From Mycobacterium sp. 1274756.6 (GTDB lineage: Bacteria; Actinomycetota; Actinomycetes; Mycobacteriales; Mycobacteriaceae): DNA of 64,000 nt. Below, piece by piece: positions 54,401 to 63,208 of this stretch (position 1 is its first letter; each line of letters begins with the position of its first letter). Made by a program: the position numbers and the translations under genes. The DNA is taken from contig NZ_LZLJ01000048.1 in NCBI RefSeq assembly GCF_001668625.1, forward strand, positions 1 through 64,000. The letters run 5' to 3'. The notes beneath the pieces were generated by a model, which worked only from the letters and a program-made list of their open reading frames with translations, made no database searches and was not told the origin of the DNA.

Positions 54401-55648
54401 CCAGCGCGCCAGCCGCTGCGCGAACCGTTCGGCCTCCATCTCGCTGAGTTTGTCGGCCAGCGCGAAGAACCAGGCGTTGTCGTCGATGACGATCCAGGTG
54501 TCGCGGTCGCGGGGCAGCGCCTCGATCACCCCGAGTTCGTTGACGAACCGCAGGGTGCGCTCCGGGGTGGCGCAGGCCGGAACCGAGGACCCGGTCAGGT
54601 CGAAGAACGTGATCCCGTCGATGCCGTCGGTGCTGATCGCGTAGCCCCACTCCTCGCTGGCGACATCGGCGATCACCACGTAATGCGGTGTCGGCAGCTG
54701 TGATTGGGCATTGGCGAAGCGCGGCATGAACGAACCGCGGCCGGCGAACAGGTCGCCCTGCTCGGCGCCGAACTCCTGCACCGAGGGATAGACCATCCGG
54801 GCCTCACCGGCGGCGTCGCGACGGCGCGGGTCGCCGAAGTGGGGCAGCCACTTCACCCAGTCCCACTCGTCGACATCGGAGGTCACCACGATCATGCGCA
54901 GGTGGTCGGGGCCGTGCGAGAAGGCGAGTTGGCAGATCATCGCCCGCATCGCCCCCAGGACCTGCTCGCGCTTCCCGACCAGGCTGTAGCCCGGCTCGAC
55001 GAGCAGCGAGACCATCTTCGGCAGGTTGTAGACGACGCTCTGGAAGTGCCCGAACTCCTGCAGGGCCTTACCGGTCACCGGCTCCAGTTCGATGTCGGTG
55101 GGCATGTCGTTGGGCTCGCCCCAGGTCACCTCGGGGCGGGTCATGCCGACGCCGATGCGGACGACACCGAAGTTGAGGTCGGTGCCGTCGGGACGGCGCT
55201 CCCACATGCGCCCGGAGCCGACCGCCGCGGTGAGGGTCTTCGGCGCCGGATGGAACCACCGGTAGTTGGCGTCCATGCTGTCGGCGGACTCGCCGGCGGT
55301 CTGGCGCAGCCGGTCCAGCATCACCATGAACTGGCCGCGCATCGCGTCCAGCTTCGGGCGGCTCATCTGCTGCTGGCCGCCGAACCGGCCGGAGAACATC
55401 ATCATGCCGACGCCGAGCACCAGGAACAGCGGGAAGATCATCCCCGCGCCGAGGAACATCCGCGACCCGCTGGCCACGGTCATCGCGACCATGCCGCCGA
55501 CCAAGCCGACGACGACGACCCCGATCACCACCAGCCACCAGGGCTTCTCCTCCGGCGGGGGGACGCTCAGCGGCGTCGGCAGGCCCAGGTTCTCCGGCTT
55601 GACCGTCGGCGCAGGCGCCGGTGTCGGCCGGGCAAATCCACGCTTCAC
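51449..55648 (-). CDS. eccC5: ESX-5 FtsK/SpoIIIE-type ATPase EccC5
   Basis: A 1399-residue motor ATPase, one continuous chain. Two membrane helices lie at about 38-75, followed by a DUF domain. Three P-loop ATPase domains have Walker A GTTGSGKS near residue 501, GAGGSGKT near 876, and a degenerate GRRESGRTT near 1178. The third domain binds the secretion signal of Esx substrates in this family. The GTG start overlaps the eccB5 stop by 4 bp. Length equals the fused EccC5 of H37Rv within a few residues. Confidence 0.96.
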   Translation of the reverse strand: MKRGFARPTPAPAPTVKPENLGLPTPLSVPPPEEKPWWLVVIGVVVVGLVGGMVAMTVASGSRMFLGAGMIFPLFLVLGVGMMMFSGRFGGQQQMSRPKLDAMRGQFMVMLDRLRQTAGESADSMDANYRWFHPAPKTLTAAVGSGRMWERRPDGTDLNFGVVRIGVGMTRPEVTWGEPNDMPTDIELEPVTGKALQEFGHFQSVVYNLPKMVSLLVEPGYSLVGKREQVLGAMRAMICQLAFSHGPDHLRMIVVTSDVDEWDWVKWLPHFGDPRRRDAAGEARMVYPSVQEFGAEQGDLFAGRGSFMPRFANAQSQLPTPHYVVIADVASEEWGYAISTDGIDGITFFDLTGSSVPACATPERTLRFVNELGVIEALPRDRDTWIVIDDNAWFFALADKLSEMEAERFAQRLARWRLAEAYEEIGQRVAHISARDILSYYGIDDAAAIDFDALWAGRRELLSRDRLRIPFGNRSDNGELLFLDMKSLDEGGDGPHGVMSGTTGSGKSTLVRTVIESLLLAHPPDELQFVLADLKGGSAVKPFAGVPHVSRIITDLEEDQALMERFLEAMWGEIARRKAVCDSAGADDAREYNEIRTRMRARGQDMEPLPMLVVVIDEFYEWFRIMPTAVEVLDSIGRQGRAYWIHLMMASQTIESRAEKLMENMGYRLVLKARTAGAAQAAGVPNAVNLPAQAGLGYFRKSGDEIIRFQAEFLWRDYRRGRSFEDEHRPLTHSVDYIRPQLFTTGFAPVEVAVGGQDVETVVLEPEPAEALPVEMEAEEEEHIRTPRVGTVIIDQLRQIDFEPYRLWQPPLDTPVPVDELVNRFLGHPWQQNYGRNGDLIFPIGVIDRPYKHDQPPWTIDTSGPGANLLILGAGGSGKTTALQTLICSAALTHTPAQVQFYCLAYSGTALNTVAGLPHVGGVAGPTDPDGVRRTVAEMLGLVRDRKRSFLEYDVPSMEVFRARKFGGDPGAVPDDGFADVFLVIDNYRALAEENEVLIEQVNQIINQGPSFGVHVVVTADRESELRPPVRSGFGSRVELRLAAVEDAKLVRSRFAKDVPAKPGRGMVPVNYVRLDADPQAGLHTLVARPARADTAENVFESDSIAAAVAQVATGRARPIRRLPAWFSLEQLRELAAADHREGVGAGGIAWAISELDLLPVYLNFAEASHLMVTGRRESGRTTTLATIMNEISRVYAPGGSVAPPTTRPSAQVWLIDPRRQLLTTLGPEYMERFAYNLDGVNALVDELAVTLAGREPPPGLSAEELMSQSWWSGPEIFLIIDDIQQLPAGFDSPLHKAAAWVNRASDVGLHVIATRTFGGWASAGSDPVLRALHQANTPLLVMDADPDEGFIRGKMKGGPLPRGRGLLMAEDTGVFVQVAATELRRPAPATGEQATAQA

Positions 55649-57162
55649 CTTGGTACCGCCAATTCTTTCGGTTTCATGTCTGTGGGCAGGACGTCATGTT
55701 GGACCAGGGCGTCCGCGCGCGACAGGGTCGGCCCCATCGCCAGCAGCCGCGCCGCCACCCACGGCGCCCGGGTGGGAGCGTCGGTCAGCCCCAACGCTTT
55801 CCGCACCTCCTCGCTGCTCTCCACGCCGTACCGCACCCCGGTGCGCCCGATCCACCACAGCGATTCGGTGGTCGCCGCTTCCGGGTCGTTGCCGGTGACG
55901 ACGATGAAGTTCGCGTAGTCGGTGCCGAAGTAGACCTTGTCGGCCATGATCGCGGTGTCGTCGGCCTTGACCAGCGACACCACCTTGGCCGGGTCGGAGA
56001 CCGGCACGGTCGGCCCGGACACCACCTGCACCCGCGCCATCTGCTCGCCGTCGCCGCGGTCCCACCACCAGCACGTCGCCGGGTTCGCGCGGGTGTCGAC
56101 GACCTGCAGCGGGCTGGTCGGGTAGGCGGACAGGTCCAGTCCGTCGACCACCGGCATCGTCGCCAACTTGGGCGGCGACACCACCGCGGGCTCACCGCCG
56201 GGCGTGGTGCCGGCGTTCTGCAGGATCTGCGCGACGACGGGCGAAACCGTCTGAACCCCGTCGGTCAGCACCACCGAGTACTGCTGCGGACCGCTGACCT
56301 GGGGCGTGACGATCACCGTGCCCACCGGTCCGGGCGCATTCGGGAAGGCCGCCGGCTCGCCGACGTCGGGCACCTGCGGAACCGAGAGGTCGGGGCCGAC
56401 CGGGATGGCGTCGTAGAGGGCCCGGCTCATCGGCCGGGCGCGGGCCACCTGCTCGGGGGTGAGCCCCAGCGGCAGCAGCACCGCGCGGTCGGCGGCGTCG
56501 ATGTGGGAGCGGCGCCCGTGCCGGATCACCCACGCGTCGTCGTCGTAGCGCAACACCACGGCGTCCTGGTCACCGAGCACCCGGCGGCGCTCGGAGAGGT
56601 CGGGCTGGCCGTCGATCACGGTCACCGTCACCGGTTCGGTGATGCCGGTGCCCAGCGTCGTGGTCACCTCGTCGCACACCAACCACGACGACGCAGCCGG
56701 GCTGACCGGGGAGAATTCCGACGGCGCGCCGGGGATGCCCACCAGCGGCCCGTGGGGTTGCTCGGCGATCTGGCTGGAGCGCACCTTGTGCGGGTTGTCG
56801 GCCCTGCCGGTGATCAGCCGCGCCGAGGCCAGGTTGAGCGCGGGGTGCAGCGTGTCACCGACCCGCACGTAGAGCGCCCCGGAGTCACGGTCCTGGATGA
56901 TCGGCGAATCCCCGAGACTGCCCGCCGGGCTGAGAAACGACCACAGCAGCGCACCGAGGCAGATCAACGACGCCGCGGAGATCGACGCCAGCACCGCCAG
57001 CGACTGCCGCCGGCCCGGCTCGACCTCCATGCGCACGCGCCACTGCGTCAGCGCGAGGGCGGTGCGCCGGGCCAGGAATTGGTGGCCCGTCATCTGGGTC
57101 CGGGTGGACAGCCCCAGACCGGCCCCCTGCGGGTGCCGCGGGCCGTCTGGCTCAGCAGCCAT
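55645..57162 (-). CDS. eccB5: ESX-5 membrane component EccB5
   Basis: A 505-residue protein with a cytoplasmic N-terminus, one membrane helix (about 53-77) and a large periplasmic domain of PLL-type repeats; the paired Cys in SWLVCDEV and NPATCWWWD probably form its disulfide. It forms the periplasmic part of the ESX-5 pore. First gene of the operon, followed by eccC5 with a GTGA overlap. A 133-bp gap separates it from the co-directional transporter upstream; its promoter is likely there. Confidence 0.95.
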   Translation of the reverse strand: MAAEPDGPRHPQGAGLGLSTRTQMTGHQFLARRTALALTQWRVRMEVEPGRRQSLAVLASISAASLICLGALLWSFLSPAGSLGDSPIIQDRDSGALYVRVGDTLHPALNLASARLITGRADNPHKVRSSQIAEQPHGPLVGIPGAPSEFSPVSPAASSWLVCDEVTTTLGTGITEPVTVTVIDGQPDLSERRRVLGDQDAVVLRYDDDAWVIRHGRRSHIDAADRAVLLPLGLTPEQVARARPMSRALYDAIPVGPDLSVPQVPDVGEPAAFPNAPGPVGTVIVTPQVSGPQQYSVVLTDGVQTVSPVVAQILQNAGTTPGGEPAVVSPPKLATMPVVDGLDLSAYPTSPLQVVDTRANPATCWWWDRGDGEQMARVQVVSGPTVPVSDPAKVVSLVKADDTAIMADKVYFGTDYANFIVVTGNDPEAATTESLWWIGRTGVRYGVESSEEVRKALGLTDAPTRAPWVAARLLAMGPTLSRADALVQHDVLPTDMKPKELAVPR

Positions 57163-57295
57163 GACGACCCCCGACCCGCACCGGGGCCCACTCAGCGGAA
57201 ACGCTCGAATACGGCGTCGACCTGCACGTCACACCCAATACCGTAGGCCACGGCCGCCACGGCGCGCACACCGCGGGCGGGCGGTTCCGCCGGCG

Positions 57296-58525
57296 TCATC
57301 TCCCGTTTACCCGACCGTTGTCCAGCCGTCGATTTCGACGATCCCCGGCTGCGGCTCGCGGACCCGCCAACACCCCGGCCAACGCGACGACGACCAGACC
57401 GGCCGCCGGGGCCACCAGCAGGCCGGTGCGCAGGCCGCTGGCATCGGCGATCAGTCCCACCAGTGGCGGGGAGAGCAGGTAACCGATCCGCATCAGCCAA
57501 TTGACCGCCGTCAGCCCGGTGCCCGGCCGCAGACCCGCCAGCTCGTCGGCTCCGTGCATGGCGGCCGGCACGACGGTGGCCACCCCGAGCCCCGCGGCGG
57601 CGAACCCGGCGATGGCGACGCCGACCGCCGGCCAGCCCAGCGCCGCCCCCATCCCGACCGTGATGAGCACGCCGCCGGCCCGGGTCACCGCCCGCGTCCC
57701 GAACCGGTCGACCAACCGGTCACCCAGCAGCCGCCCCACCAGCTGGAAGCCGACCAGCGCCACGTAACCCAACGGCGCGACCGCTGCCGCGGCGCCGCCC
57801 TGCCGCAGATACAGCGTCGCCCAGGAGTTTCCGGCGTCTTCGACGACAGCACCGGCCAACGCCAGCAGCACCAGCGCGCTCAGGGTCAGGTAGGCCCCGA
57901 GCGCGGGCCGCCGTGCGCGCGCGACCGCACCGGCCCGGCCGGGGGGCGACGTGTCGGGGCCACGCAGCAGACCGCGGTAGGCCGCCAGGCTGAGTGCGGC
58001 GCAGGCGCTTCCGGAGACGGCGAGCTGTACCGCCGGGGACACCCCCAGCGCGATGGCGACGATACCGGCGAGACCGCCCAGCACCGCCCCGGCCGACCAC
58101 ACGGCGTGCAGCGCGTTGATGATCGACCGGCCGTATCGGCGTTGGACCCGCAGCCCGTGGGCGTTCTGCGCGACGTCGGTGAGCGCGTCGGCACCGCCGG
58201 CGCAGCCCAGCGCGGCCGCGAACACGGCGGGAGTGGGCGCCGCGGCGGCCACGGCGACGGCCACCGCGAGCAGCAGCGTGCTGCCCACCGCGAGCCGCGC
58301 GGACCCCCATCGGCGGATCAGCGCCCCGGCGGTCGGACCGGCGATCAGCGCACCGGCGGCGAAGGCGGCGACCGAGGCGCCGTAGCCGAGGTTGGACAGC
58401 TGCAGCTGCGCCTTGAGCTCCGGTAACCGCGGTAACAGGTTGGCCAACAGCGCACCGTTGGTCAGGAACAGCGCCGACACCGCCGCCCGGGCCCGACGGT
58501 CGGTCGAGGTGGGAGTTGTCGGCAT
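57296..58525 (-). CDS. MFS transporter
   Basis: A 409-residue protein with about twelve membrane helices, starting MPTTPTSTDRRARAAVSALF. LLPRLPELKAQLQLSNLGYG and GALIRRWGSARLAVG place it with the YbjJ-type (fucose-permease-like) MFS group. Substrate unknown. It stands between eccB5 and malQ, which are direct neighbours in H37Rv as I recall. Divergent from malQ across 151 bp. ATG at 58525 is the first start after which the frame encodes a membrane protein. Confidence 0.83.
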   Translation of the reverse strand: MPTTPTSTDRRARAAVSALFLTNGALLANLLPRLPELKAQLQLSNLGYGASVAAFAAGALIAGPTAGALIRRWGSARLAVGSTLLLAVAVAVAAAAPTPAVFAAALGCAGGADALTDVAQNAHGLRVQRRYGRSIINALHAVWSAGAVLGGLAGIVAIALGVSPAVQLAVSGSACAALSLAAYRGLLRGPDTSPPGRAGAVARARRPALGAYLTLSALVLLALAGAVVEDAGNSWATLYLRQGGAAAAVAPLGYVALVGFQLVGRLLGDRLVDRFGTRAVTRAGGVLITVGMGAALGWPAVGVAIAGFAAAGLGVATVVPAAMHGADELAGLRPGTGLTAVNWLMRIGYLLSPPLVGLIADASGLRTGLLVAPAAGLVVVALAGVLAGPRAAAGDRRNRRLDNGRVNGR

Positions 58526-58676
58526 CCAATGCCTTCCGTGCCGGCGCGATGTTCTCGTCTTGGGCCATTGTGGCGTTGTGCGTTCCGCCGCGGGTGGCGG
58601 CGCCGAGCGTGGACGATGGGCGGTACCGCGGGAAGCCGGCGAACCGGTGGGTTGGCCGTGACGGGAGGAGATCGCC

Positions 58677-60827
58677 ATGACCGAACCGGCGCTGGCGGAG
58701 TTGGCCCGCCGATTCGGTGTCGCGACCGCATATCGGGACTGGACCGAGCAGCTGGTGCCGGTCCCGGAATCCACCCTGGTGGCGGTGCTCGCCGCGCTCG
58801 GCGCTCCCGCGGCGACCGGCCCGGAGCGGGCGGCGTCGCTGGCCGAGACGGAGCGGCGGCATTGGGCGCGGCCGCTCCCGGCGGCCGTCGTGGCGCGCGC
58901 GGGCGCCGAGCAGACGTTCTGGGTGCACGTCGTCCACGGCGCCGCGGCCGAGGTGTCGGTGCGGCTGGAGGACGGGACGCGGCGCCGCGACCTGCGTCAG
59001 ATCGACAACTTCACGCCACCGTTCACGCTCGACGGCAGGCAGTTGGGCGAGGCCAGTTTCGTCCTGCCCGCCGACTTACCGCTGGGCTATCACCGGCTGC
59101 GCCTGCGGTCCGGGGCCGAGGTGGCCGAGACCACCCTGATCGTGACGCCGGATCGGTTGGAGCTGCCGGAGCGGCTCGGTTCCCGCCGTGGCTGGGGGCT
59201 GGCCGTCCAGCTCTACAGTGTGCGATCGCACCGGTCCTGGGGAGTCGGCGACCTGACCGATCTCACCGACCTGGCGGTGTGGTCGGCCTACCGGCACGGC
59301 GCCGACTTCGTCCTGGTCAACCCGCTGCACGCCGCCTCCCCCAGCACGCCGATGGAGCCGTCACCGTATCTGCCCACCTCGCGCCGCTTCGTCAACCCGC
59401 TGTATCTGCGCGTGGAGGCCATCCCGGAATTCGCCGACCTCCCCAAGCACGGCTCGGCGCGGCACCTGCAATCGCAGGCCCAGCAGACGACCCGTTCCGA
59501 CGTCATCGACCGCGACGGCGCCTGGGCCGCGAAAAGACCGGTGCTGGAACAGCTTTACGGCGTGCCCCGAACGGCCGGCCGGCAGCTGGCCTTCGCTGCT
59601 TACCGCCGGCGAGAGGGCGCAGCACTGGACGCGTTCGCGACCTGGTGCGCGCTGGCCGAGCGGCACGGCGGGTCCTGGCGTGACTGGCCGGAGCCGCTGC
59701 GCCACCCCGACAGTCCGGCCGTCACCGAGTTCGCCGCGGCGCACCCCGAGGCGGTGGATTTCCACCGCTGGCTGCAATGGCAACTCGATGAGCAGTTGGC
59801 CGCGGCGCAGTCGCAGGCGCAGCGCGCCGGGATGGCGTTGGGAGTGCTGCACGATCTCGCCGTCGGCGCCCACCCCGAGGGCGCCGATGCCTGGGCGTTG
59901 CAGGACGTGCTGGCCTCCGGGGTGACCGTCGGTGCGCCGCCGGACGCGTTCAACCAGCTCGGCCAGGACTGGTCGCAGCCGCCGTGGCGCCCCGACCGTC
60001 TCGCCGAGCAGGGTTTCCGGCCGTTTCGCGATTTGATCACCGCGGTGTTGCGCTCGGCCGGCGGAGTTCGAATCGACCACATCATCGGGTTGTTCCGGCT
60101 CTGGTGGATCCCACCGGGCGCCTCCCCCGCCGACGGCACCTACGTCCATTACGACCACGAGGCGCTCATCGGCATCGTCGCCTTGGAGGCCCATCGGGCC
60201 GGTGCCGTGGTCGTCGGCGAGGATCTGGGCACCGTCGAGCCCTGGGTCCGCGACTACCTGCACGAGCGCGGGGTGCTGGGCACCTCGATTCTCTGGTTCG
60301 AGACCGAGCAGGACGAGCCGCTGCCGGCCGAGCGGTGGCGGCGGGACTGTCTGGCGTCGGTCACCACCCACGACCTGCCGCCGACGGCCGGTTATCTGGC
60401 CGGCGACCATGTGCGGTTACGCGACGCGCTGGGTCTGCTGACCCGCCCGGCCGACGAGGAGATGGCGGCCGACCGCGCCGCCCAGGCGGCGTGGCTGGCG
60501 GAGCTGCGCCGGGTCGGGCTGTTGACGGACGACGCCGACGTCGAGCAGACGGTCCGCGCGCTCTACCGGTATCTGGGGCGCACACCGGCCCGGCTGCTGG
60601 CGGTGGCGCTGCCCGACGCGGTCGGTGACCGGCGCACCCAGAACCAGCCCGGCACCGTCGACGAATACCCGAACTGGCGCGTTCCGCTGGCCGGGTCCGA
60701 CGGCACACCGGTGCTGCTCGAGGAGGTGTTCGACGACGAACGGGCCGCCGCCCTGGCCGAGGCGGTGCGCGCGGTGGTCACGCCGCGCTCCCCCGGGTCG
60801 GGCGGAACCGGGGTGGGGGCCGACTGA
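58677..60827 (+). CDS. malQ: 4-alpha-glucanotransferase MalQ
   Basis: A 716-residue GH77 amylomaltase. An N-terminal extension of about 150 residues typical of the actinobacterial/E. coli type is followed by the barrel. VRIDHIIGLFRLWWIP carries the nucleophile Asp, VVGEDLGTVEPWVR the acid/base Glu, and TTHDLPPTAGYL the stabilising Asp. It transfers alpha-1,4-glucan segments in maltose and glycogen metabolism in the cytosol. ATG at 58677 has GGGAGGAG. H37Rv malQ (Rv1781c) also neighbours ESX-5. Confidence 0.95.
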   Translation: MTEPALAELARRFGVATAYRDWTEQLVPVPESTLVAVLAALGAPAATGPERAASLAETERRHWARPLPAAVVARAGAEQTFWVHVVHGAAAEVSVRLEDGTRRRDLRQIDNFTPPFTLDGRQLGEASFVLPADLPLGYHRLRLRSGAEVAETTLIVTPDRLELPERLGSRRGWGLAVQLYSVRSHRSWGVGDLTDLTDLAVWSAYRHGADFVLVNPLHAASPSTPMEPSPYLPTSRRFVNPLYLRVEAIPEFADLPKHGSARHLQSQAQQTTRSDVIDRDGAWAAKRPVLEQLYGVPRTAGRQLAFAAYRRREGAALDAFATWCALAERHGGSWRDWPEPLRHPDSPAVTEFAAAHPEAVDFHRWLQWQLDEQLAAAQSQAQRAGMALGVLHDLAVGAHPEGADAWALQDVLASGVTVGAPPDAFNQLGQDWSQPPWRPDRLAEQGFRPFRDLITAVLRSAGGVRIDHIIGLFRLWWIPPGASPADGTYVHYDHEALIGIVALEAHRAGAVVVGEDLGTVEPWVRDYLHERGVLGTSILWFETEQDEPLPAERWRRDCLASVTTHDLPPTAGYLAGDHVRLRDALGLLTRPADEEMAADRAAQAAWLAELRRVGLLTDDADVEQTVRALYRYLGRTPARLLAVALPDAVGDRRTQNQPGTVDEYPNWRVPLAGSDGTPVLLEEVFDDERAAALAEAVRAVVTPRSPGSGGTGVGAD

Positions 60828-61318
60828 CCCGCTTCACCGCGACTATGACCAATCTCACGGTGATGCTCTGCGCGCCGTCTCCGCCCCGTCGTCGTGCGAG
60901 ACACGCCGGGCCCGGCCATCTCGCCGAAAAGAGGTCGACCGGCGGCAGCCCACTGCCGCACCGGAACCGGCCAGCAACGTTTCAGCCGCCGATCAGTTGC
61001 CGCCGGGCCGTGACCGTATCGAGACCTTCCAGCAAATGCCGCAATGGTTTTCGTTAAATCGTTTGGCTCGGGCCCGGCCACCGCCCCGGATCGGCGGTGA
61101 CTCCAGCTATCCGCACCGGTCCCTACTCACCACTAGGCGTACGCGGTCCGGTGACCGGTGGCACGGAAAGGCGTGTCCCCCAATGTTGGACAACGACGCA
61201 GGTCCTGCGACCGCACAGGGTACGGTTTAGCTAACCCTACCGGGGTGGCCGTTCGCCTGTTGTTCACCCCGATGTGAGTAAGTATTGGTCACGACCAAGC
61301 GCTGAAGGGAGGCCCGAG
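60828..61318 (+). promoter_or_regulatory. 491-bp gap upstream of the molybdopterin oxidoreductase gene
   Basis: No gene is supported. GGT-TTAGCTAA-CCC (61224-61237) is a palindrome with one mismatched pair, about 85 bases before the likely start codon, and could be an operator. An AT-richer patch TTCGTTAAATCG occurs near 61050. An alternative GTG start for the next gene lies at 61274 without a ribosome binding site. Confidence 0.4.
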
Positions 61319-63160
61319 TTGGCCAGCGAAGGACACGGCCCCGCACAGCGGGAGAGTGCAACCGGAACCGCCGTCTCTTCGGGCGAGTCCAACGAGTTCG
61401 CCGAAGCCGAGCTCGTCGAGCTCGAACTGGAATTCCGGCAGAACTATGCCGATGAGATCCACCACGCCGAAGACACCATCGACGTCGCGCACTATGGCGG
61501 TGGATTCGATCTGTCCCGCCGCGCCACCGCACCGAAGCTGCGGATCGGCAAGGACAAGTGGTTCAACCTGCTGTGGCTGATCCCGATCGGGCTGGTCGGG
61601 CTCATCATCGCGGTGGCCATCGGCAAGGGGTTGGCCAACAACCCCACCATCCAGGATTTCATCGAGCGCTATCCCGGAACCGACGAGTCCAACCCCGGGC
61701 CGGCGGGGATGCCGTGGTGGGCGAACTGGACCCACTTCTTCAACCTGTTCCTGATGATGTTCATCATCCGGTCCGGAATCCAGATCCTCTGCGACCACCC
61801 GCGCCTGTATTTCAGTCGCAACTCCACCCCCGGTAAGGACGAGTGGCTGCGGGTGGGGCCGCCGGTGCCCGACGACCCGCTGTGGACCGCCAACGCCGAC
61901 ACCGTCGCGCTGCCACCGCAGTTCGGGCTGCCCGGGTTCCGCCACTCCATCGGGTTGGCTCGCTGGTGGCACCTGGGCGTCGATGTGCTGTGGCTGCTCA
62001 ACGGCGCGGTGTTCTACGTGCTGCTGTTCACCACCGGCCACTGGCGGCACGTGGTGCCCACCAGCTGGGACGTGTTCCCCAACGCCGCCTCGGTCGCCAT
62101 CCAATACCTCTCGCTGGACTGGCCGGACGACAACGGCTGGGTGGCCTACAACGGCATGCAGCTGCTGGCCTACTTCACCACCATCTTCATCGCCGCCCCC
62201 GCCGCCCTGATCACCGGGCTGGGGATGTCGCCCGCGCTGTCGCAGCGCCTGACCGTGATCAGCAAGCGCCTGAACATTCAGGTCGCCCGGTCGCTGCACT
62301 TCTTGGTGCTGGTCTACTTCCTGTTCTTCATCGTCGTTCACGTCACGCTGGTGTTCGCCACCGATGCGCTGCGCAACCTCAACCACATGTTCGCCGCCCG
62401 CGACGACAACAGCTGGGTGGGGTTCTGGGTTTTCGCGCTCGCCATGACGGTCACCGCGGTCGCCTGGGTGTGGGCCACTCCGTTCACCATCCGGCATCCG
62501 CGGGTGGTGCAGCGGGTCGGTGATGCCCTGATCGGCCCGTTCCAGCGGGTGCTGGAGCGGTTCAACCCGCGGCCGGGGGCGTTCACCGAAGAGGACATCT
62601 CGCCGTACCACTGGCGCAACGGCCGGCTGCCGGAGACCGAGGAATACCAGGAACTGGAGAAGAACGACTTCAAGGACTGGCGCCTTCAGGTCTACGGCCT
62701 GGTGGAGAACCCGACGGCGTTCTCACTCGACGACTTGAAGGAACTGCCCTACCACGACCAGATCACCCAGCACTTCTGCATCCAGGCGTGGTCCGGGGTG
62801 GCCAAGTGGGGCGGGGTGACCATGCAGACGATCATGGATGAGGTCAAGCCGCTCCCCGAAGCGAAGTGGGTGGCGTTCTACTCGATGGGGCTGGGCGCCA
62901 GCGGCGGTATTTATTACAGCGTGCACCCGATCAAGCAGATGAGTAACCACATGACGATGCTGGCGTACAACATGAACGACCAGCCGCTGCCGTACATGCA
63001 CGGTAAACCGCTGCGGTTGCGCAACGAGTTGCAGCACGGCTTCCGGCACGTCAAGTGGCTCAAGGGCATCGAGTTCCTGGCTCATTACAACGAGATCGGC
63101 AGCGGTTACGGCGGTTACAGCGAAGACCACAAGTACTTCGGTCGCCATCAGACGATCTGA
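61319..63160 (+). CDS. Fused cytochrome-b-like membrane protein and molybdopterin oxidoreductase
   Basis: A 613-residue protein. A 75-residue acidic N-terminus leads into a membrane part of about five helices (residues about 75-410) with His residues in the helices (for example HFLVLVYFLFF and WTHFFNLF), like cytochrome b561/hydrogenase b subunits. Residues about 430-600 are a sulfite-oxidase-type molybdopterin domain with the probable Mo-ligand Cys in HFCIQAWSGVAKWGGV. It probably couples a periplasmic or cytoplasmic Mo redox reaction to the quinone pool; substrate unknown. TTG at 61319 has GGGAGG about six bases upstream and is preferred to GTG at 61274. A close paralogue follows 48 bases on. 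Confidence 0.85.
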   Translation: MASEGHGPAQRESATGTAVSSGESNEFAEAELVELELEFRQNYADEIHHAEDTIDVAHYGGGFDLSRRATAPKLRIGKDKWFNLLWLIPIGLVGLIIAVAIGKGLANNPTIQDFIERYPGTDESNPGPAGMPWWANWTHFFNLFLMMFIIRSGIQILCDHPRLYFSRNSTPGKDEWLRVGPPVPDDPLWTANADTVALPPQFGLPGFRHSIGLARWWHLGVDVLWLLNGAVFYVLLFTTGHWRHVVPTSWDVFPNAASVAIQYLSLDWPDDNGWVAYNGMQLLAYFTTIFIAAPAALITGLGMSPALSQRLTVISKRLNIQVARSLHFLVLVYFLFFIVVHVTLVFATDALRNLNHMFAARDDNSWVGFWVFALAMTVTAVAWVWATPFTIRHPRVVQRVGDALIGPFQRVLERFNPRPGAFTEEDISPYHWRNGRLPETEEYQELEKNDFKDWRLQVYGLVENPTAFSLDDLKELPYHDQITQHFCIQAWSGVAKWGGVTMQTIMDEVKPLPEAKWVAFYSMGLGASGGIYYSVHPIKQMSNHMTMLAYNMNDQPLPYMHGKPLRLRNELQHGFRHVKWLKGIEFLAHYNEIGSGYGGYSEDHKYFGRHQTI

Positions 63161-63208
63161 TACGGACGTACAGGAAAACGTTCAGCATTCGGGCGTAGAG
63201 TGCCGTGT

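Noticed and set aside
51146..54703. A plus-strand open frame of almost 1200 codons opposite eccC5
   Set aside because: It mirrors eccC5 codon for codon, has no recognisable domain and shows Arg/Gly/His-rich composition typical of shadow frames.
60625..61230. Plus-strand frame spanning the end of malQ and the following gap
   Set aside because: It overlaps malQ in another frame, has no ribosome binding site and low-complexity Pro/Arg composition.
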